From assembly GCF_005405545.1 (NCBI RefSeq), contig NZ_BJEG01000007.1, positions 26,163 through 90,162 on the forward strand: DNA of 64,000 bases, written 5' to 3'. A program made the translations under genes and the position numbers. Each line of letters opens with the position of its first letter. Position 1 is the stretch's first letter. The DNA is from Weissella hellenica. GTDB taxonomy: Bacteria > Bacillota > Bacilli > Lactobacillales > Lactobacillaceae. The notes under the pieces were generated by a model. The model was given only the letters and a program-made list of their open reading frames with translations, did no database searches and was not told the origin of the DNA. Below, piece after piece: positions 36,954-47,578 of the stretch.

Positions 36954-37101
36954 ATATTATGAATATATAAGCAAAAAACACGTTTGAAATGAATGATTTT
37001 GCATTTTTTAATGAGTTGCTATATTTAGTTTGAGTGTAAATAGTTCTGCACAACTATGCGTGGTATAATTGGTTTTAGTATAATGAGGGATGGTAATAAA
37101 G

Positions 37102-37875
37102 ATGTCACGACGACCAATTGTAATTGCAAACTGGAAAATGAATAAACTGCCAAGTGAGGTATCGCAATATATCCAATATGTTGCACCAAAATTGGATGGT
37201 TATTCAAATGTTGATGCTGTACTAGCAGGGCAAGACGTGTTATTAAATACAATGGTTATGGCAGCTAAAGATACTTCAATTGAAATTGGGGCGGAAAATA
37301 TGTATTGGCAAGATAAAGGGGCTTATACAGGTGAAACTAGTCCACGTGCCTTGGCTGATTTAGGGATAAGCAAAGTTATTATTGGTCACTCAGAACGTCG
37401 TAATTATTTTCGCGAAACTGATGAAATGGTTAACTTGAAAACATTAGCAGCGCTAAGAAATGGCGTGGAACCAATTATTGCGATTGATGAAGCTGTCCAA
37501 CTATCATCTTTAAATGATCATGCGCATTGGATTGTTAATCAAGTGGTGGAATCACTTAAGGGTGTGACAGAACAGGAAATGAGTCGTATATTGTTAGCGT
37601 ATGAACCAACTGCTGCAATCGGTTCAGGGCAGGCAATGACACCAGTTGATGCACAAAAAAGCTTGCGAATTATTCGTCAAACAGTTGCGGATATGTTTAA
37701 TCAGAATATTGCTGATCGTGTGCGTATTTTGTATGGCGGTTCAGTAAAACCAGCTAATGCTTATGATTTATTAAAACAACCAGATATTGATGGTGTATTA
37801 GTAGGGGATGCAGCTTTAGATGCAACGACTTTCCTAGAATTAATCAGTTTAGCTGATCAGGCTAAACGAAATTAA
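37102..37875 (+). CDS. tpiA: triosephosphate isomerase, divergent
   Basis: Interconverts dihydroxyacetone phosphate and glyceraldehyde 3-phosphate. 257 residues. Catalytic Lys in IANWKMNK (~13), His in IIGHSERRNYF (~95) and Glu in AYEPTAAIGSG (~170) are present. Around them conserved motifs differ: the loop-6 hinge, usually EPVWAIGTG, is EPTAAIGSG; the usual CxGE segment reads IAIDEA; the phosphate-loop GGASL reads GDAAL. ATG at 37102 is 9 bases after GAGGGATGG; an upstream in-frame ATG overlaps that site. It is monocistronic, separate from eno. No other TPI gene is seen in the window. Confidence 0.88.
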   Translation: MSRRPIVIANWKMNKLPSEVSQYIQYVAPKLDGYSNVDAVLAGQDVLLNTMVMAAKDTSIEIGAENMYWQDKGAYTGETSPRALADLGISKVIIGHSERRNYFRETDEMVNLKTLAALRNGVEPIIAIDEAVQLSSLNDHAHWIVNQVVESLKGVTEQEMSRILLAYEPTAAIGSGQAMTPVDAQKSLRIIRQTVADMFNQNIADRVRILYGGSVKPANAYDLLKQPDIDGVLVGDAALDATTFLELISLADQAKRN

Positions 37876-37887
37876 AGTTAATAAATG

Positions 37888-37928
37888 AAAAACGCTTTGC
37901 CCCTATGATGTGGGACAAAGCGTTTTTT
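37888..37928. terminator. bidirectional terminator between tpiA and the Ser-rich gene
   Basis: AAAACGCTTTG pairs with CAAAGCGTTTT, extended by CCC/GGG, with T runs on both sides for the convergent genes. Confidence 0.88.
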
Positions 37929-37945
37929 CATTTTACTAAATCAAT

Positions 37946-38659
37946 TTAATCAATTGATGAAATTGCCGTATCCGGCTTGGATGGCGTAACTTCATCTGGG
38001 ACATCATCGTCAATTATTTGTGACGTGTCAGTATCATTGTTAGATTCATTTGATGAATCAGCAGAATGACTACTTGAATTATCTGAACTATGCGAAGAAC
38101 TATCACTATGTTCAGATGAACTAGATGTTGATGAAGAGGTGCTTTGTGAAGCACTGCTATCAGAAGATGTAACGGCTGAAGAGGTGCTTTGTGAAGCCGA
38201 AGAAGTCGTTTCTGAAGCACTGGTACTACTGCTTATACTAGTTGTTTGACTACTTGAAGTGGGATTATGTTGCGAGCTAGTGTTAGAACTAGAATTTTTT
38301 GATGTTTGGCTTGCGTTGCTTTGTGAAGCTGAAGAAGTCTGAGTATAAAATGACTGCTGACTTGTTTGTGTTTGTGAAGAACGTTTTGTGCTCGTTGGCA
38401 CAGCAGCTTGGTTATTTGTATTAGTTGTTTGTTCTTGTGAGTCAGTAACAAAGACACCATTATCAGCTAATCTTGAACTAAATTTGGATGACTCAGATTT
38501 TGACGAAGCTTGTGCTTGTTTTTGTGATTGTAAATGGGTTACTTCTTCTCCAGGGTTGGTTAACCAACCTGAGAAAGCTTGGGAGGTACTTAAAAAACAC
38601 ACAGGAATGATAAAAAGTAGTCCAATTAGTAGTGAAATTGTATAAATTGTACGTTTCAT
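37946..38659 (-). CDS. serine-rich exported protein with low-complexity tail
   Basis: 237 residues with an N-terminal hydrophobic signal or anchor (residues ~5-28), then from about residue 50 a chain dominated by Ser, Thr, Gln and Asn, ending in an acidic/proline stretch. No LPXTG motif or enzymatic domain was seen. Such Ser-rich stalks are often O-glycosylated surface spacers. The coding DNA contains imperfect direct repeats of about 20 bases (TGAAGAGGTGCTTTGTGAAG near 38132 and 38177, a partial copy near 38319), a source of length variation. ATG at 38659 is preceded by GGGGG. Function unknown. Confidence 0.7.
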   Translation of the reverse strand: MKRTIYTISLLIGLLFIIPVCFLSTSQAFSGWLTNPGEEVTHLQSQKQAQASSKSESSKFSSRLADNGVFVTDSQEQTTNTNNQAAVPTSTKRSSQTQTSQQSFYTQTSSASQSNASQTSKNSSSNTSSQHNPTSSSQTTSISSSTSASETTSSASQSTSSAVTSSDSSASQSTSSSTSSSSEHSDSSSHSSDNSSSHSADSSNESNNDTDTSQIIDDDVPDEVTPSKPDTAISSID

Positions 38660-38945
38660 AAATTATCCCCCCAAAAAAATCATTCGATTTAATTAGTTTA
38701 ACGTGATTAACAATTACATGACGGTCAAAAGTGTAACAAAATGACAACAAATCACTTGCAAATTAATGTCTAGAATTTGAAAGAGTGAACAAGCAAAGTG
38801 TTTTTAATGATAGATATATCCGATATTTGACTAATTTATGAACTTTTTAACTGATGAAAAGGTCATTGTTAGCATATACTTTGAATTATGTTACAATAGT
38901 TTTCGAGGGATAATCCCATATAACTATACTTTCAAGAATGAGTAA

Positions 38946-40316
<1,371 letters not shown>

Positions 40317-40327
40317 TTAAATATTTA

Positions 40328-40372
40328 AAACAAGTGAGACTTGGCTATTATTAGCTTAGTCTTACTTTTTTT
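40328..40372 (+). terminator. intrinsic terminator of eno
   Basis: AAGTGAGACT pairs with AGTCTTACTT (one G-U) with an inner GGCTA/TAGCT stem, followed by a T run. Confidence 0.85.
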
Positions 40373-40449
40373 ATTGAGACAAACTTAGTCCTATGTTATG
40401 CTATATAAGTATATATAGACTATAAATAGAAGAAAGAGGAGGCACCAAG

Positions 40450-40689
40450 ATGTACGACATATTATTAACGGCAATGATTATAGTTGGTGCGCTAATTATA
40501 ATTGCAGTTATGATGCAACCATCAAAACAACAAGATGCTTTGTCAGCATTGTCAGGTGGTGGCGGTGGTGACTTGTTTGCAACCCAAAAGGCCCGCGGAT
40601 TTGTTGCAGTTATGCAGCGTATCACGACTGTTCTTGCAGCAATCTGGTTTATTTTGGGATTGGCGCTAGTTTACCTTTCTTCACATTAA
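40450..40689 (+). CDS. secG: preprotein translocase subunit SecG
   Basis: Small membrane subunit of the SecYEG channel. 79 residues with two hydrophobic helices (~3-22 and ~50-75) around the typical Gly-rich loop (ALSGGGGGDLFATQKARG). AGAGGAGG precedes the ATG. Followed by a hairpin and then rnr, the standard secG-rnr-smpB order of Firmicutes. Confidence 0.92.
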   Translation: MYDILLTAMIIVGALIIIAVMMQPSKQQDALSALSGGGGGDLFATQKARGFVAVMQRITTVLAAIWFILGLALVYLSSH

Positions 40690-40704
40690 AAATTACCAGT
40701 ACTC

Positions 40705-40738
40705 AAGACCCTTCGTGACATGTATTGCGAGGGGTCTT
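40705..40738 (+). terminator. hairpin between secG and rnr
   Basis: 11-bp stem AAGACCCTTCG/CGAGGGGTCTT; only a broken T run (TTTCATTTT) follows, so partial readthrough into rnr is likely. Confidence 0.65.
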
Positions 40739-40763
40739 TCATTTTAAGAAGAGTGAGAAATCA

Positions 40764-43121
40764 ATGGAATTACAAAATTTACAGGACCAATTATTTGGTT
40801 TTTTGAAAGGGAATCCAACCCAGGCTTATCCAGCACAAACCTTGACTGATGGGTTGCGGTTAGATGACGCAAATGCGTTTAAATTAGTGGTTCAGTCTTT
40901 GGCTGCTTTAGAGCGTAGTGGCAAAGTTAAAGTCAACGAGGCAGGTGCTTTCCAATACAATGCTGAACATGAAGGTGTTATTGGTACATTTAAAGCGAAT
41001 GATAAAGGATTTGGCTTTGTTCATTACGATGAAACAGCACCAGATGTTTTTGTTAATCCTGACAACACAGCTTTTGCAACGCAAGGTGATGAAGTTCGTG
41101 TTAAATTACTTAACAAGGGTGATGAGAAACGTGGACCTGAAGGAAAGATTATTGAAATCATCACCCGTGGTCGTGAACAAGTAGTCGGTGCATTTACATT
41201 AGGTAGCCCATATACGGGTTATATTGGTAGCATTCGGTTAACTGATAAAAGATTTGCCTCATTTGAATTTTTAGTTAAAGAAGGTGGCTTAGCAGCAACA
41301 GATGGTGAAGTCGTAGTGGCATCAATTGCAACATACCCTTCAGCTGAAATGCCAAAGCACTTTACGGGTTCGATTGTGGAAAAAATTGGTTATAAAGACG
41401 AACCAGGGGTTGATATCATGGAAATTGTTTATAACCATGATGTACCACATGTTTTCCCTAAAGCAGCAATGGACCAAGCTGAAAAAATACCTGATGAGGT
41501 GCAAGATAGTGAACGTGAAGGTCGTGAAGATATTACGGACCAACCACTAGTAACCATTGATGCAATTGAATCAAAGGATTTGGATGATGCCGTTGTGGTT
41601 TGGAAGTTGCCAAATGGTAATTTTCATTTAGGAGTTCATATTGCGGATGTTTCTCATTATGCTGTTGAAGGCACGCCATTAGACGAAGAGGCATATAATC
41701 GTGGTACATCAGTCTATTTGACGGACCGTGTCATTCCAATGCTTCCTCGTAAAATCTCTAATGGTATTGCATCTTTGAATCCAGGTGTTGATCGACTAGC
41801 AATGTCGGCAGAGATGGAGTTTACACCAAAGGGGAATTTGGTTAAACATCGTTTACATACATCAGTGATGCGTTCACATGCGCGTATGACTTATAAAGCT
41901 GTGAATGCCATTCTAGCGGGTGATGAAGAAACACGTGCGGAATATGCAGAATTGGTGCCGATGTTTGAAGATATGGCTGAATTACATGAGGCTTTGGCGG
42001 CAAAGCGTACAGCGCGTGGTGCTATAGAATTCGATGCGCCAGAGGCAAAGATTATTGTCGACGAACAAGGTAAGCCCACGGACATTGAGTTACGTGAACG
42101 CGGCTTATCTGAACGCATAATCGAGTCATTTATGTTAGCAGCGAATGAAACGGTTGCAATGCATTTTGATTTGGCGAAAGTGCCATTCTTGTATCGTATT
42201 CACGAATCACCAGACGCTGACCGCGTTGAAAAGTTTGTTGATTTTGTTAAAGCATTGGGTGCACCGGTTAAGATTGATCCTGAAAAAATTAAGTCAACAG
42301 ACTTGCAAAGCATTCATAATTTCTTTATAGATCGTCCTGAAGAACAAATGGTGTCAACCATGATGTTGCGGACAATGAAACAAGCCAAGTACTCTAATGA
42401 TCCATTAGGTCATTTTGGAATTGGTGCAGACTATTATACCCACTTTACGTCACCAATTCGTCGTTATCCTGATTTAACAGTTCATCGTTTAATCAAGTGG
42501 TACGAAAAGAACGGCCTTGGTGAAGAAGCGCAAGCCAAGTATGCTGATAAATTAGCTCAAATTGGTGAAGAAACTTCAGTTAAGGAACGTCGGGCAGTTG
42601 ATACCGAGCGTGATACAGATGCGATGAAGAAAGCAGAGTATATGCTTGATAAGGTCGGACAGGAATTTGATGGTGTTGTGAATGGTGTCTTGAAGTTTGG
42701 CATGTTTATTTCATTAGAAAATACGGTTGAAGGCTTGATTCATATCTCTAACTTTACCGATGATCAATATGTTTATGATGAAGCGCACATGGCACTTATT
42801 GGACGCCGTTTGCATCACATTTACCAAATTGGTCAACCTGTTAAGGTACGTGTTGTTCGTGTTGATAAAGAACAATCATCAATCGATTTTGTGTTAGTAG
42901 ATCCAGAAGAAGCACCAACTACTGATATCAAAGTACCTGAAGACAATCGTGGTGCTTTTGGTAACAAGAATCGTGGTGATCGTCGTCATAATGATAAGCG
43001 TAACCGTTCAACAAAGGGTGGTAAGACACATAATGATGGTAAGCCATTTGGTGCATACCATAATAAGCGCAAGCCTGATGACAAGCGTCAAGATTCTAAT
43101 CGTAAGGGACGCCATTCATAA
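40764..43121 (+). CDS. rnr: ribonuclease R
   Basis: Processive 3'-5' exoribonuclease that digests structured RNA and, with tmRNA-SmpB, non-stop mRNAs. 785 residues from ATG 40764: N-terminal winged-helix and cold-shock domains (GTFKANDKGFGFVHYDE near 80), the catalytic RNB domain with SKDLDDAVVV (~275, three metal-binding Asp), a C-terminal S1 domain (DGVVNGVLKFGMFISL) and a strongly basic, low-complexity tail (~735-785). A longer in-frame ATG falls in the upstream terminator and is rejected. Followed by smpB after 19 bases. Confidence 0.95.
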   Translation: MELQNLQDQLFGFLKGNPTQAYPAQTLTDGLRLDDANAFKLVVQSLAALERSGKVKVNEAGAFQYNAEHEGVIGTFKANDKGFGFVHYDETAPDVFVNPDNTAFATQGDEVRVKLLNKGDEKRGPEGKIIEIITRGREQVVGAFTLGSPYTGYIGSIRLTDKRFASFEFLVKEGGLAATDGEVVVASIATYPSAEMPKHFTGSIVEKIGYKDEPGVDIMEIVYNHDVPHVFPKAAMDQAEKIPDEVQDSEREGREDITDQPLVTIDAIESKDLDDAVVVWKLPNGNFHLGVHIADVSHYAVEGTPLDEEAYNRGTSVYLTDRVIPMLPRKISNGIASLNPGVDRLAMSAEMEFTPKGNLVKHRLHTSVMRSHARMTYKAVNAILAGDEETRAEYAELVPMFEDMAELHEALAAKRTARGAIEFDAPEAKIIVDEQGKPTDIELRERGLSERIIESFMLAANETVAMHFDLAKVPFLYRIHESPDADRVEKFVDFVKALGAPVKIDPEKIKSTDLQSIHNFFIDRPEEQMVSTMMLRTMKQAKYSNDPLGHFGIGADYYTHFTSPIRRYPDLTVHRLIKWYEKNGLGEEAQAKYADKLAQIGEETSVKERRAVDTERDTDAMKKAEYMLDKVGQEFDGVVNGVLKFGMFISLENTVEGLIHISNFTDDQYVYDEAHMALIGRRLHHIYQIGQPVKVRVVRVDKEQSSIDFVLVDPEEAPTTDIKVPEDNRGAFGNKNRGDRRHNDKRNRSTKGGKTHNDGKPFGAYHNKRKPDDKRQDSNRKGRHS

Positions 43122-43140
43122 GACAATTTAGGGGGTTATC

Positions 43141-43611
43141 ATGGCTAAAAAAAAGCGACGTACAAATGACGCATTGGCCACGAATAATAAAGCGCGCTAT
43201 AATTATGCAATTGCTGAAACATATGAGGCTGGTATCGAATTAACGGGAACCGAAATTAAATCGGTTCGTGCTAGCAAGATTACAATAGGGGATGGATTCG
43301 TACAAGTTCGTAATGGACAAGCGTGGTTAGATAATGTTCATATTAGTCCGTTTGAACAAGGTAATCGATTTAACCATGATCCATTACGTAGTCGGCGTTT
43401 ATTATTACACAAGAAAGAAATTGATACCTTACAAGCAGCTGTTGCGCAACAAGGTAAAACGATTGTGCCATTACGAGTTTATTTAAAACATGGTTTTGCG
43501 AAAGTATTGATTGGTGTTGCTACTGGTAAACACAGTTATGATAAGCGTGAAACGATTAAAAAACGTGATCAGGATCGCGATTTACATCGAACGATGAAAA
43601 AACGCTATTAG
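43141..43611 (+). CDS. smpB: SsrA-binding protein SmpB
   Basis: Binds tmRNA and delivers it to stalled ribosomes. 156 residues: beta-barrel with the motif [21 protein letters not shown] near the N terminus, GTEIKSVRA and the basic C-terminal helix [16 protein letters not shown] that mimics an mRNA strand in the decoding channel. GGGGG precedes ATG. Its RNA partner is at 117-478 instead of the usual position just downstream. Confidence 0.96.
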   Translation: MAKKKRRTNDALATNNKARYNYAIAETYEAGIELTGTEIKSVRASKITIGDGFVQVRNGQAWLDNVHISPFEQGNRFNHDPLRSRRLLLHKKEIDTLQAAVAQQGKTIVPLRVYLKHGFAKVLIGVATGKHSYDKRETIKKRDQDRDLHRTMKKRY

Positions 43612-43633
43612 TAGGCTGAAAATTTAATGATTG

Positions 43634-43709
43634 ACGAAAGAATATAAAATAAGTCTTTCGTTTTAAAAAATAGCAAATCAGCCATTTAGGTTGATTTGCT
43701 ATTTTTATA
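43634..43709 (+). terminator. two tandem terminators after smpB
   Basis: First hairpin ACGAAAGA/TCTTTCGT with TTTT (43634-43664); second, stronger hairpin AAATAGCAAATCA/TGATTTGCTATTT with T run (43668-43709). Confidence 0.85.
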
Positions 43710-43853
43710 TATTGATGTTAAATCATATAATAATCGTGTAAAAAAAATTTATCTTGCTGCTTTTTATGTTAGAAAAACTAACATTATTTACCCGCTTATT
43801 AGGACAATAGCGTACAATTAATGGGAATGAGAAGATTCTTGGAGGAATAAAGA

Positions 43854-45301
43854 ATGCGCAAGTGGTTAATGAGTCTAATAGCGTTCGCTAGCTTGGCAAT
43901 TGGTGTCACGATTAGTTCACCAGCTGTCCATGCTGCAACGCCAAACTATACCATTACAACTGATACGACCTTTCCACCGTTTGAATTTCAAACGGATAAG
44001 GGAGACTATCGTGGTATTGATATGGATATGTTGAAAGAAATATCAAAACGTGAAAATTTCACCTATAATTTAAAGCCAATGAGTTTTAACGCAGGGGTGC
44101 AAGCCGTTCAAGCAGGGCAGGTTGACGGGATCGTTGCTGGTATGTCAATCACTGATGAACGTAAAAAATGTTCAATTTCGGAACTCCTTATTATAAAAGT
44201 GGGATCGTAATGGCTACCACGGATAAGGCGAAAGTTAAAGGGTTATCGGACTTAAAGGGTAAGACTGTTGCAGCAAAAACAGGTAGTGCTGGGGCTGATT
44301 ATGCCCGTGAAATATCAAAGAAGTATGGTTTTAAAATAACTTACTTTAATGATTCAAATACAATGTACAACGATGTTGCAATTGGTAATACAGTAGCAGC
44401 GTTTGAAGATCAACCTGTTATGGCCTATGCCATTAAGCAAGGAACGAAACTAAAAATTGTTACTGATCCAGCTAAAGGAAATTGGTACGGTTTTGGTGTT
44501 AAAAAAGGTGCCAATAAAGAATTATTACAGAAATTCAATACAGGTTATGCTGCGATTGTCAAAGATGGCACATATGATAAAATTGTCAATCGTTATCTAG
44601 GTAAAGGTAGCTATAACTACAAAAAAAATGCGGCTGATAATTCTGAGAAAGAAACAACTATTTGGAGTCTGTTTAACGAAAATAAAAGTGCTTTGTTTAC
44701 TGGGTTAGTTAAGACGTTAGAATTGACGTTAGTTGGTATTGTTTTAGCTGGAATTTGGGGAATACTACTGGGAATTCTTGGTGTTATGCCAAGTAAATTT
44801 GCTCGCGGTCTATCAACAACAGTTATCTATATTTTCCGTGGATTACCTATGCTAGTACTAGCATTCTTTATATACATTGGTATCCCCAACTTAACAGGCC
44901 AAAAGATTCCAGCCTTTACAGCAGGGGTCATTACGTTAATTCTAAACGAAGGTGCCTATATTGGGGCATTTGTAAGTGGTGGTTTTAAGTCTGTTAATTC
45001 GGGCCAATTAGAAGCAGCACGTTCACTAGGATTGCCATATGGTAAAGCGATGCGTAAAGTTGTGATGCCACAAGGAATTCGTTTAATGATTCCAAGTTTC
45101 ATTAACCAATTTATTATCACGTTAAAAGACACGTCAATTTTGTCGGCAATTGGTATCATTGAATTGACGCAGACGGGTACGCTAATTATTGCTCGTAACC
45201 TACAAGGATTCCGAGTTTGGTTGATGATTGCTGCATTGTATCTTATCGTGATTACGTTGCTAACGTGGTTATCAAATTGGGTAGAAAAGAGGATCAAATA
45301 A
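43854..45301 (+). pseudogene. glutamine-type ABC substrate-binding/permease fusion, frameshifted at an A run
   Basis: Fused extracellular receptor and membrane permease of a polar amino-acid (probably glutamine) importer. Signal peptide (~1-27, cleavage after VHA-A), SBP domain (TDTTFPPFEFQTDKGDYRGIDMD), then a permease with about five membrane helices and EAA loop AARSLGLPYGKAMRKVVMP. At 44163-44168 six A (CGT AAA AAA TGT) put the frame out; adding one A restores DERKKMFNFGTPYY, as the family requires. The first frame ends after 119 residues at 44210, the rest is open to 45301. Polymerase or ribosome slippage on A6 could in principle rescue some product, but mutation or a homopolymer sequencing error is simpler. 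Confidence 0.88.
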
Positions 45302-46038
45302 TGACAGCAATTATTGAAGCACATGATGTTCACAAAAGTTTCGGTAAAAATGAAGTATTAAAAGGTTTGAACTTAGCTGTCAATGAGGGTGAAGTTGTTG
45401 TTATGATTGGTCCTTCTGGTTCTGGTAAATCAACCTTTTTACGCTCACTAAATAAGTTAGAAGAAATTAATAGTGGTCAAATTGTAATTGATGGTCATAA
45501 CATTAGCGACTCTAAAGTTAATATCGATAAAGTCCGTGAAAAAGTGAGTATGGTGTTCCAACATTTTAATTTGTTTCCACATTTAACTGTTATGGAAAAC
45601 ATGATTTTAGCACCAGTCCAATTGGGTAAAATGACTAAGTCTGAAGCAATTGATAAAGCTAAAGTATTGTTAGAACGAGTTGGTTTGTCAGAAAAAGCAG
45701 ATGTTAAGCCAGATACGCTTTCTGGTGGTCAAAAATAACGTGTTGCCATTGCTCGTGCGTTAGCCATGAATCCTGAAATTATGTTGTTTGACGAGCCAAC
45801 ATCAGCCCTTGATCCAGAAATGGTTGGGGATGTGTTAGATGTCATGAAGGAGTTGGCTAGAGAAGGTATGACGATGATTGTGGTGACACATGAAATGGGA
45901 TTTGCAAAACAAGTGGCAGATCGTGTCGTCTTCTTTGCAGATGGTCTTATCAAAGAAGAGGGTAGGCCAGTTGAAATATTTGAAAATCCACAAAATGAAC
46001 GTACACGTGAATTTTTGAATAAGGTTTTAAATGCTTAA
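45301..46038 (+). pseudogene. glnQ: glutamine-type ABC ATPase, interrupted by TAA inside the signature motif
   Basis: ATP-binding partner of the preceding SBP-permease. From ATG 45301 (AGAGGA upstream, overlapping the permease stop by one base) it has Walker A GPSGSGKST, Q-loop VFQHFNLFPH, then the ABC signature reading [20 protein letters not shown]. The TAA at 45736-45738 replaces the glutamine of LSGGQKQRVAIAR, so CAA to TAA is the likely change. The same frame continues with Walker [15 protein letters not shown] and H-loop [12 protein letters not shown] truncated product lacks Walker B and cannot hydrolyse ATP. Confidence 0.9.
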
Positions 46039-46059
46039 TTTGTACAGTAGCTGAAACAC

Positions 46060-46112
46060 AAAGTGCCTCGCGTTATTAGAAATAGTCTAATAACGCAAGG
46101 CACTTTTGTTTT
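46060..46112. terminator. strong bidirectional terminator
   Basis: 21-base arms (46060-46080 and 46086-46106) with one mismatch, AAAGTGCCT..., loop AATAG, T run. Placed between convergent genes. Confidence 0.92.
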
Positions 46113-46118
46113 TGTAGA

Positions 46119-46667
46119 TTATTTTAGGTTGGATGGTTTTGATCTGCTAAACGGCGTGACTAACGGTGATGGTGTGTTGAACAGATTGGGCCAAGTGAGC
46201 GGGTAACGATGAGCAATAAATAACCAACGGTCTAAAAAAGCGATGATTAACACAAGTAAATCTTCTTGATTATGATTTGGTAGGGTCACCTCTAATCGTT
46301 TATCTGCTAGTGGATAAGCGTTTGCTAATTGATGGTTAACTGTTGATATTTGAAAATGACGTTTTTCAAGACGTCCCAAAACAAACCAATTAAGTGTATT
46401 AATATATAAAAGTTCATGACGTTTGAGTGAAATACCGAATGACCCTACTTGCTTATCGTGTTTGGATAATATAAAGCGTGGTAAGAGACCACCAGAAATT
46501 TGCGTAATCGTGGCCAATGGTTCATAACCCTCATTGAAGATGGTTAATTTGTTATGGCGATGACCAATCTGTCCTGAAACAAAATATTTAATCGTTTGGT
46601 CATAAGTCGTAACGGTAGTTGTACCGGAGCGTTCTTTAAGAGGTTGTGATAAATATAAATGGTGCAA
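46119..46667 (-). CDS. LURP-one/tubby-like domain protein (tentative)
   Basis: 182 residues rich in beta strands: phrases such as YFVSGQIGHRHNKLTIFN and YEPLATITQISGGLLPRF followed by VGSFGISLKRHELLY resemble the LURP-one/YxjI barrel, a lipid- or membrane-associated beta-barrel of uncertain role. TTG start at 46667 with AAGGAGG about 8 bases upstream. The last 30 residues are Pro/Ser-rich. Family assignment is by pattern only. Confidence 0.5.
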   Translation of the reverse strand: MHHLYLSQPLKERSGTTTVTTYDQTIKYFVSGQIGHRHNKLTIFNEGYEPLATITQISGGLLPRFILSKHDKQVGSFGISLKRHELLYINTLNWFVLGRLEKRHFQISTVNHQLANAYPLADKRLEVTLPNHNQEDLLVLIIAFLDRWLFIAHRYPLTWPNLFNTPSPLVTPFSRSKPSNLK

Positions 46668-46790
46668 AATAAGACCTCCTTATAGTATAAAACAAGGATT
46701 TAACTTACTTTATTTTAACATATCCCTTTTAGATCAGTGTTTAGTCAGTATAATGAATAGTAGATAACATTTATGAGGAGGAAAGTTAAT

Positions 46791-47456
46791 ATGGCATCAT
46801 TTTTACCAGCAGACTGGGAAAAAGTAGTACAACCTGCCGTAGGTAGTTTATATTTAGAACGTATAAATTCCTTTTTAGACACCGCCTATGGCAATGAAAT
46901 TGTTTATCCAAAACGTGAGAATATATTTGCCGCTTTAACAGCAACGCCACTAAGTGAAGTGAAGGTCGTTATTCTTGGACAAGATCCATATCCTAATCCA
47001 AAGCAAGCGCAGGGAATGAGCTTTTCAGTCCCTGCGGGGATGGCCTTGCCTAAGTCGTTAATTAACATTTATAAAGAATTGGTTGATGATTTAGGTATAG
47101 CAGCACCCCAAGATGGTGATTTACATCGTTGGGCTAATCAAGGTGTTTTATTACTAAATACAGTGTTGACGGTACCAGCACACCAGGCTGGTGGTCACGC
47201 TGGTAAAATTTGGGAACCATTAACAGATGAAATTATTCATTTAGTAGCGCAACAAAAGCAACCGACAGTATTTATTTTATGGGGCAAGCAAGCACAAAAG
47301 AAGCAAACATTAATAACTGGAGTGCAGAATTTAATTTTGCAAGCACCACATCCGAGTCCATTATCGGCATATCGTGGTTTTTTTGGATCTAAACCGTTTA
47401 GTCAGACAAACCAATTTTTGGTGGCAGCAGGTTGCAACCCCATTGACTGGGGATAA
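46791..47456 (+). CDS. ung: uracil-DNA glycosylase
   Basis: Removes uracil arising from cytosine deamination or dUTP incorporation. 221 residues, with the water-activating motif GQDPYPNPKQAQGMSFSVP (~62-80) and the DNA-intercalation loop HPSPLSAYRGFFGSKPF (~183-199), both intact, so family 1 UDG activity is expected. ATG at 46791 follows GAGGAGG; the upstream in-frame ATG overlaps that site. Alone or with pta downstream. Confidence 0.95.
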   Translation: MASFLPADWEKVVQPAVGSLYLERINSFLDTAYGNEIVYPKRENIFAALTATPLSEVKVVILGQDPYPNPKQAQGMSFSVPAGMALPKSLINIYKELVDDLGIAAPQDGDLHRWANQGVLLLNTVLTVPAHQAGGHAGKIWEPLTDEIIHLVAQQKQPTVFILWGKQAQKKQTLITGVQNLILQAPHPSPLSAYRGFFGSKPFSQTNQFLVAAGCNPIDWG

Positions 47457-47578
47457 TCTTTTTAATAACTGTCCCATTAGTGAAACTCTTTTAAAACGTT
47501 GGTGTATCAACATTTGTGTTATAATAATTGTGTAATATGATAATGAATTATTAATGAAAGAGACGAGGTTTGTCCATC

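Noticed and set aside
38132..38200. Repeats in the Ser-rich gene as a CRISPR array
   Set aside because: Imperfect coding repeats within an open frame, spacing not regular, and no cas genes.
38388..38645. 85-residue plus-strand frame opposite the Ser-rich gene
   Set aside because: Antisense shadow of a repetitive gene; the minus-strand frame has signal sequence, ribosome site and terminator.
38715..38735. CtsR operator upstream of enolase
   Set aside because: Only one GGTCAAA heptad is present; the tandem arrangement required for CtsR is missing.
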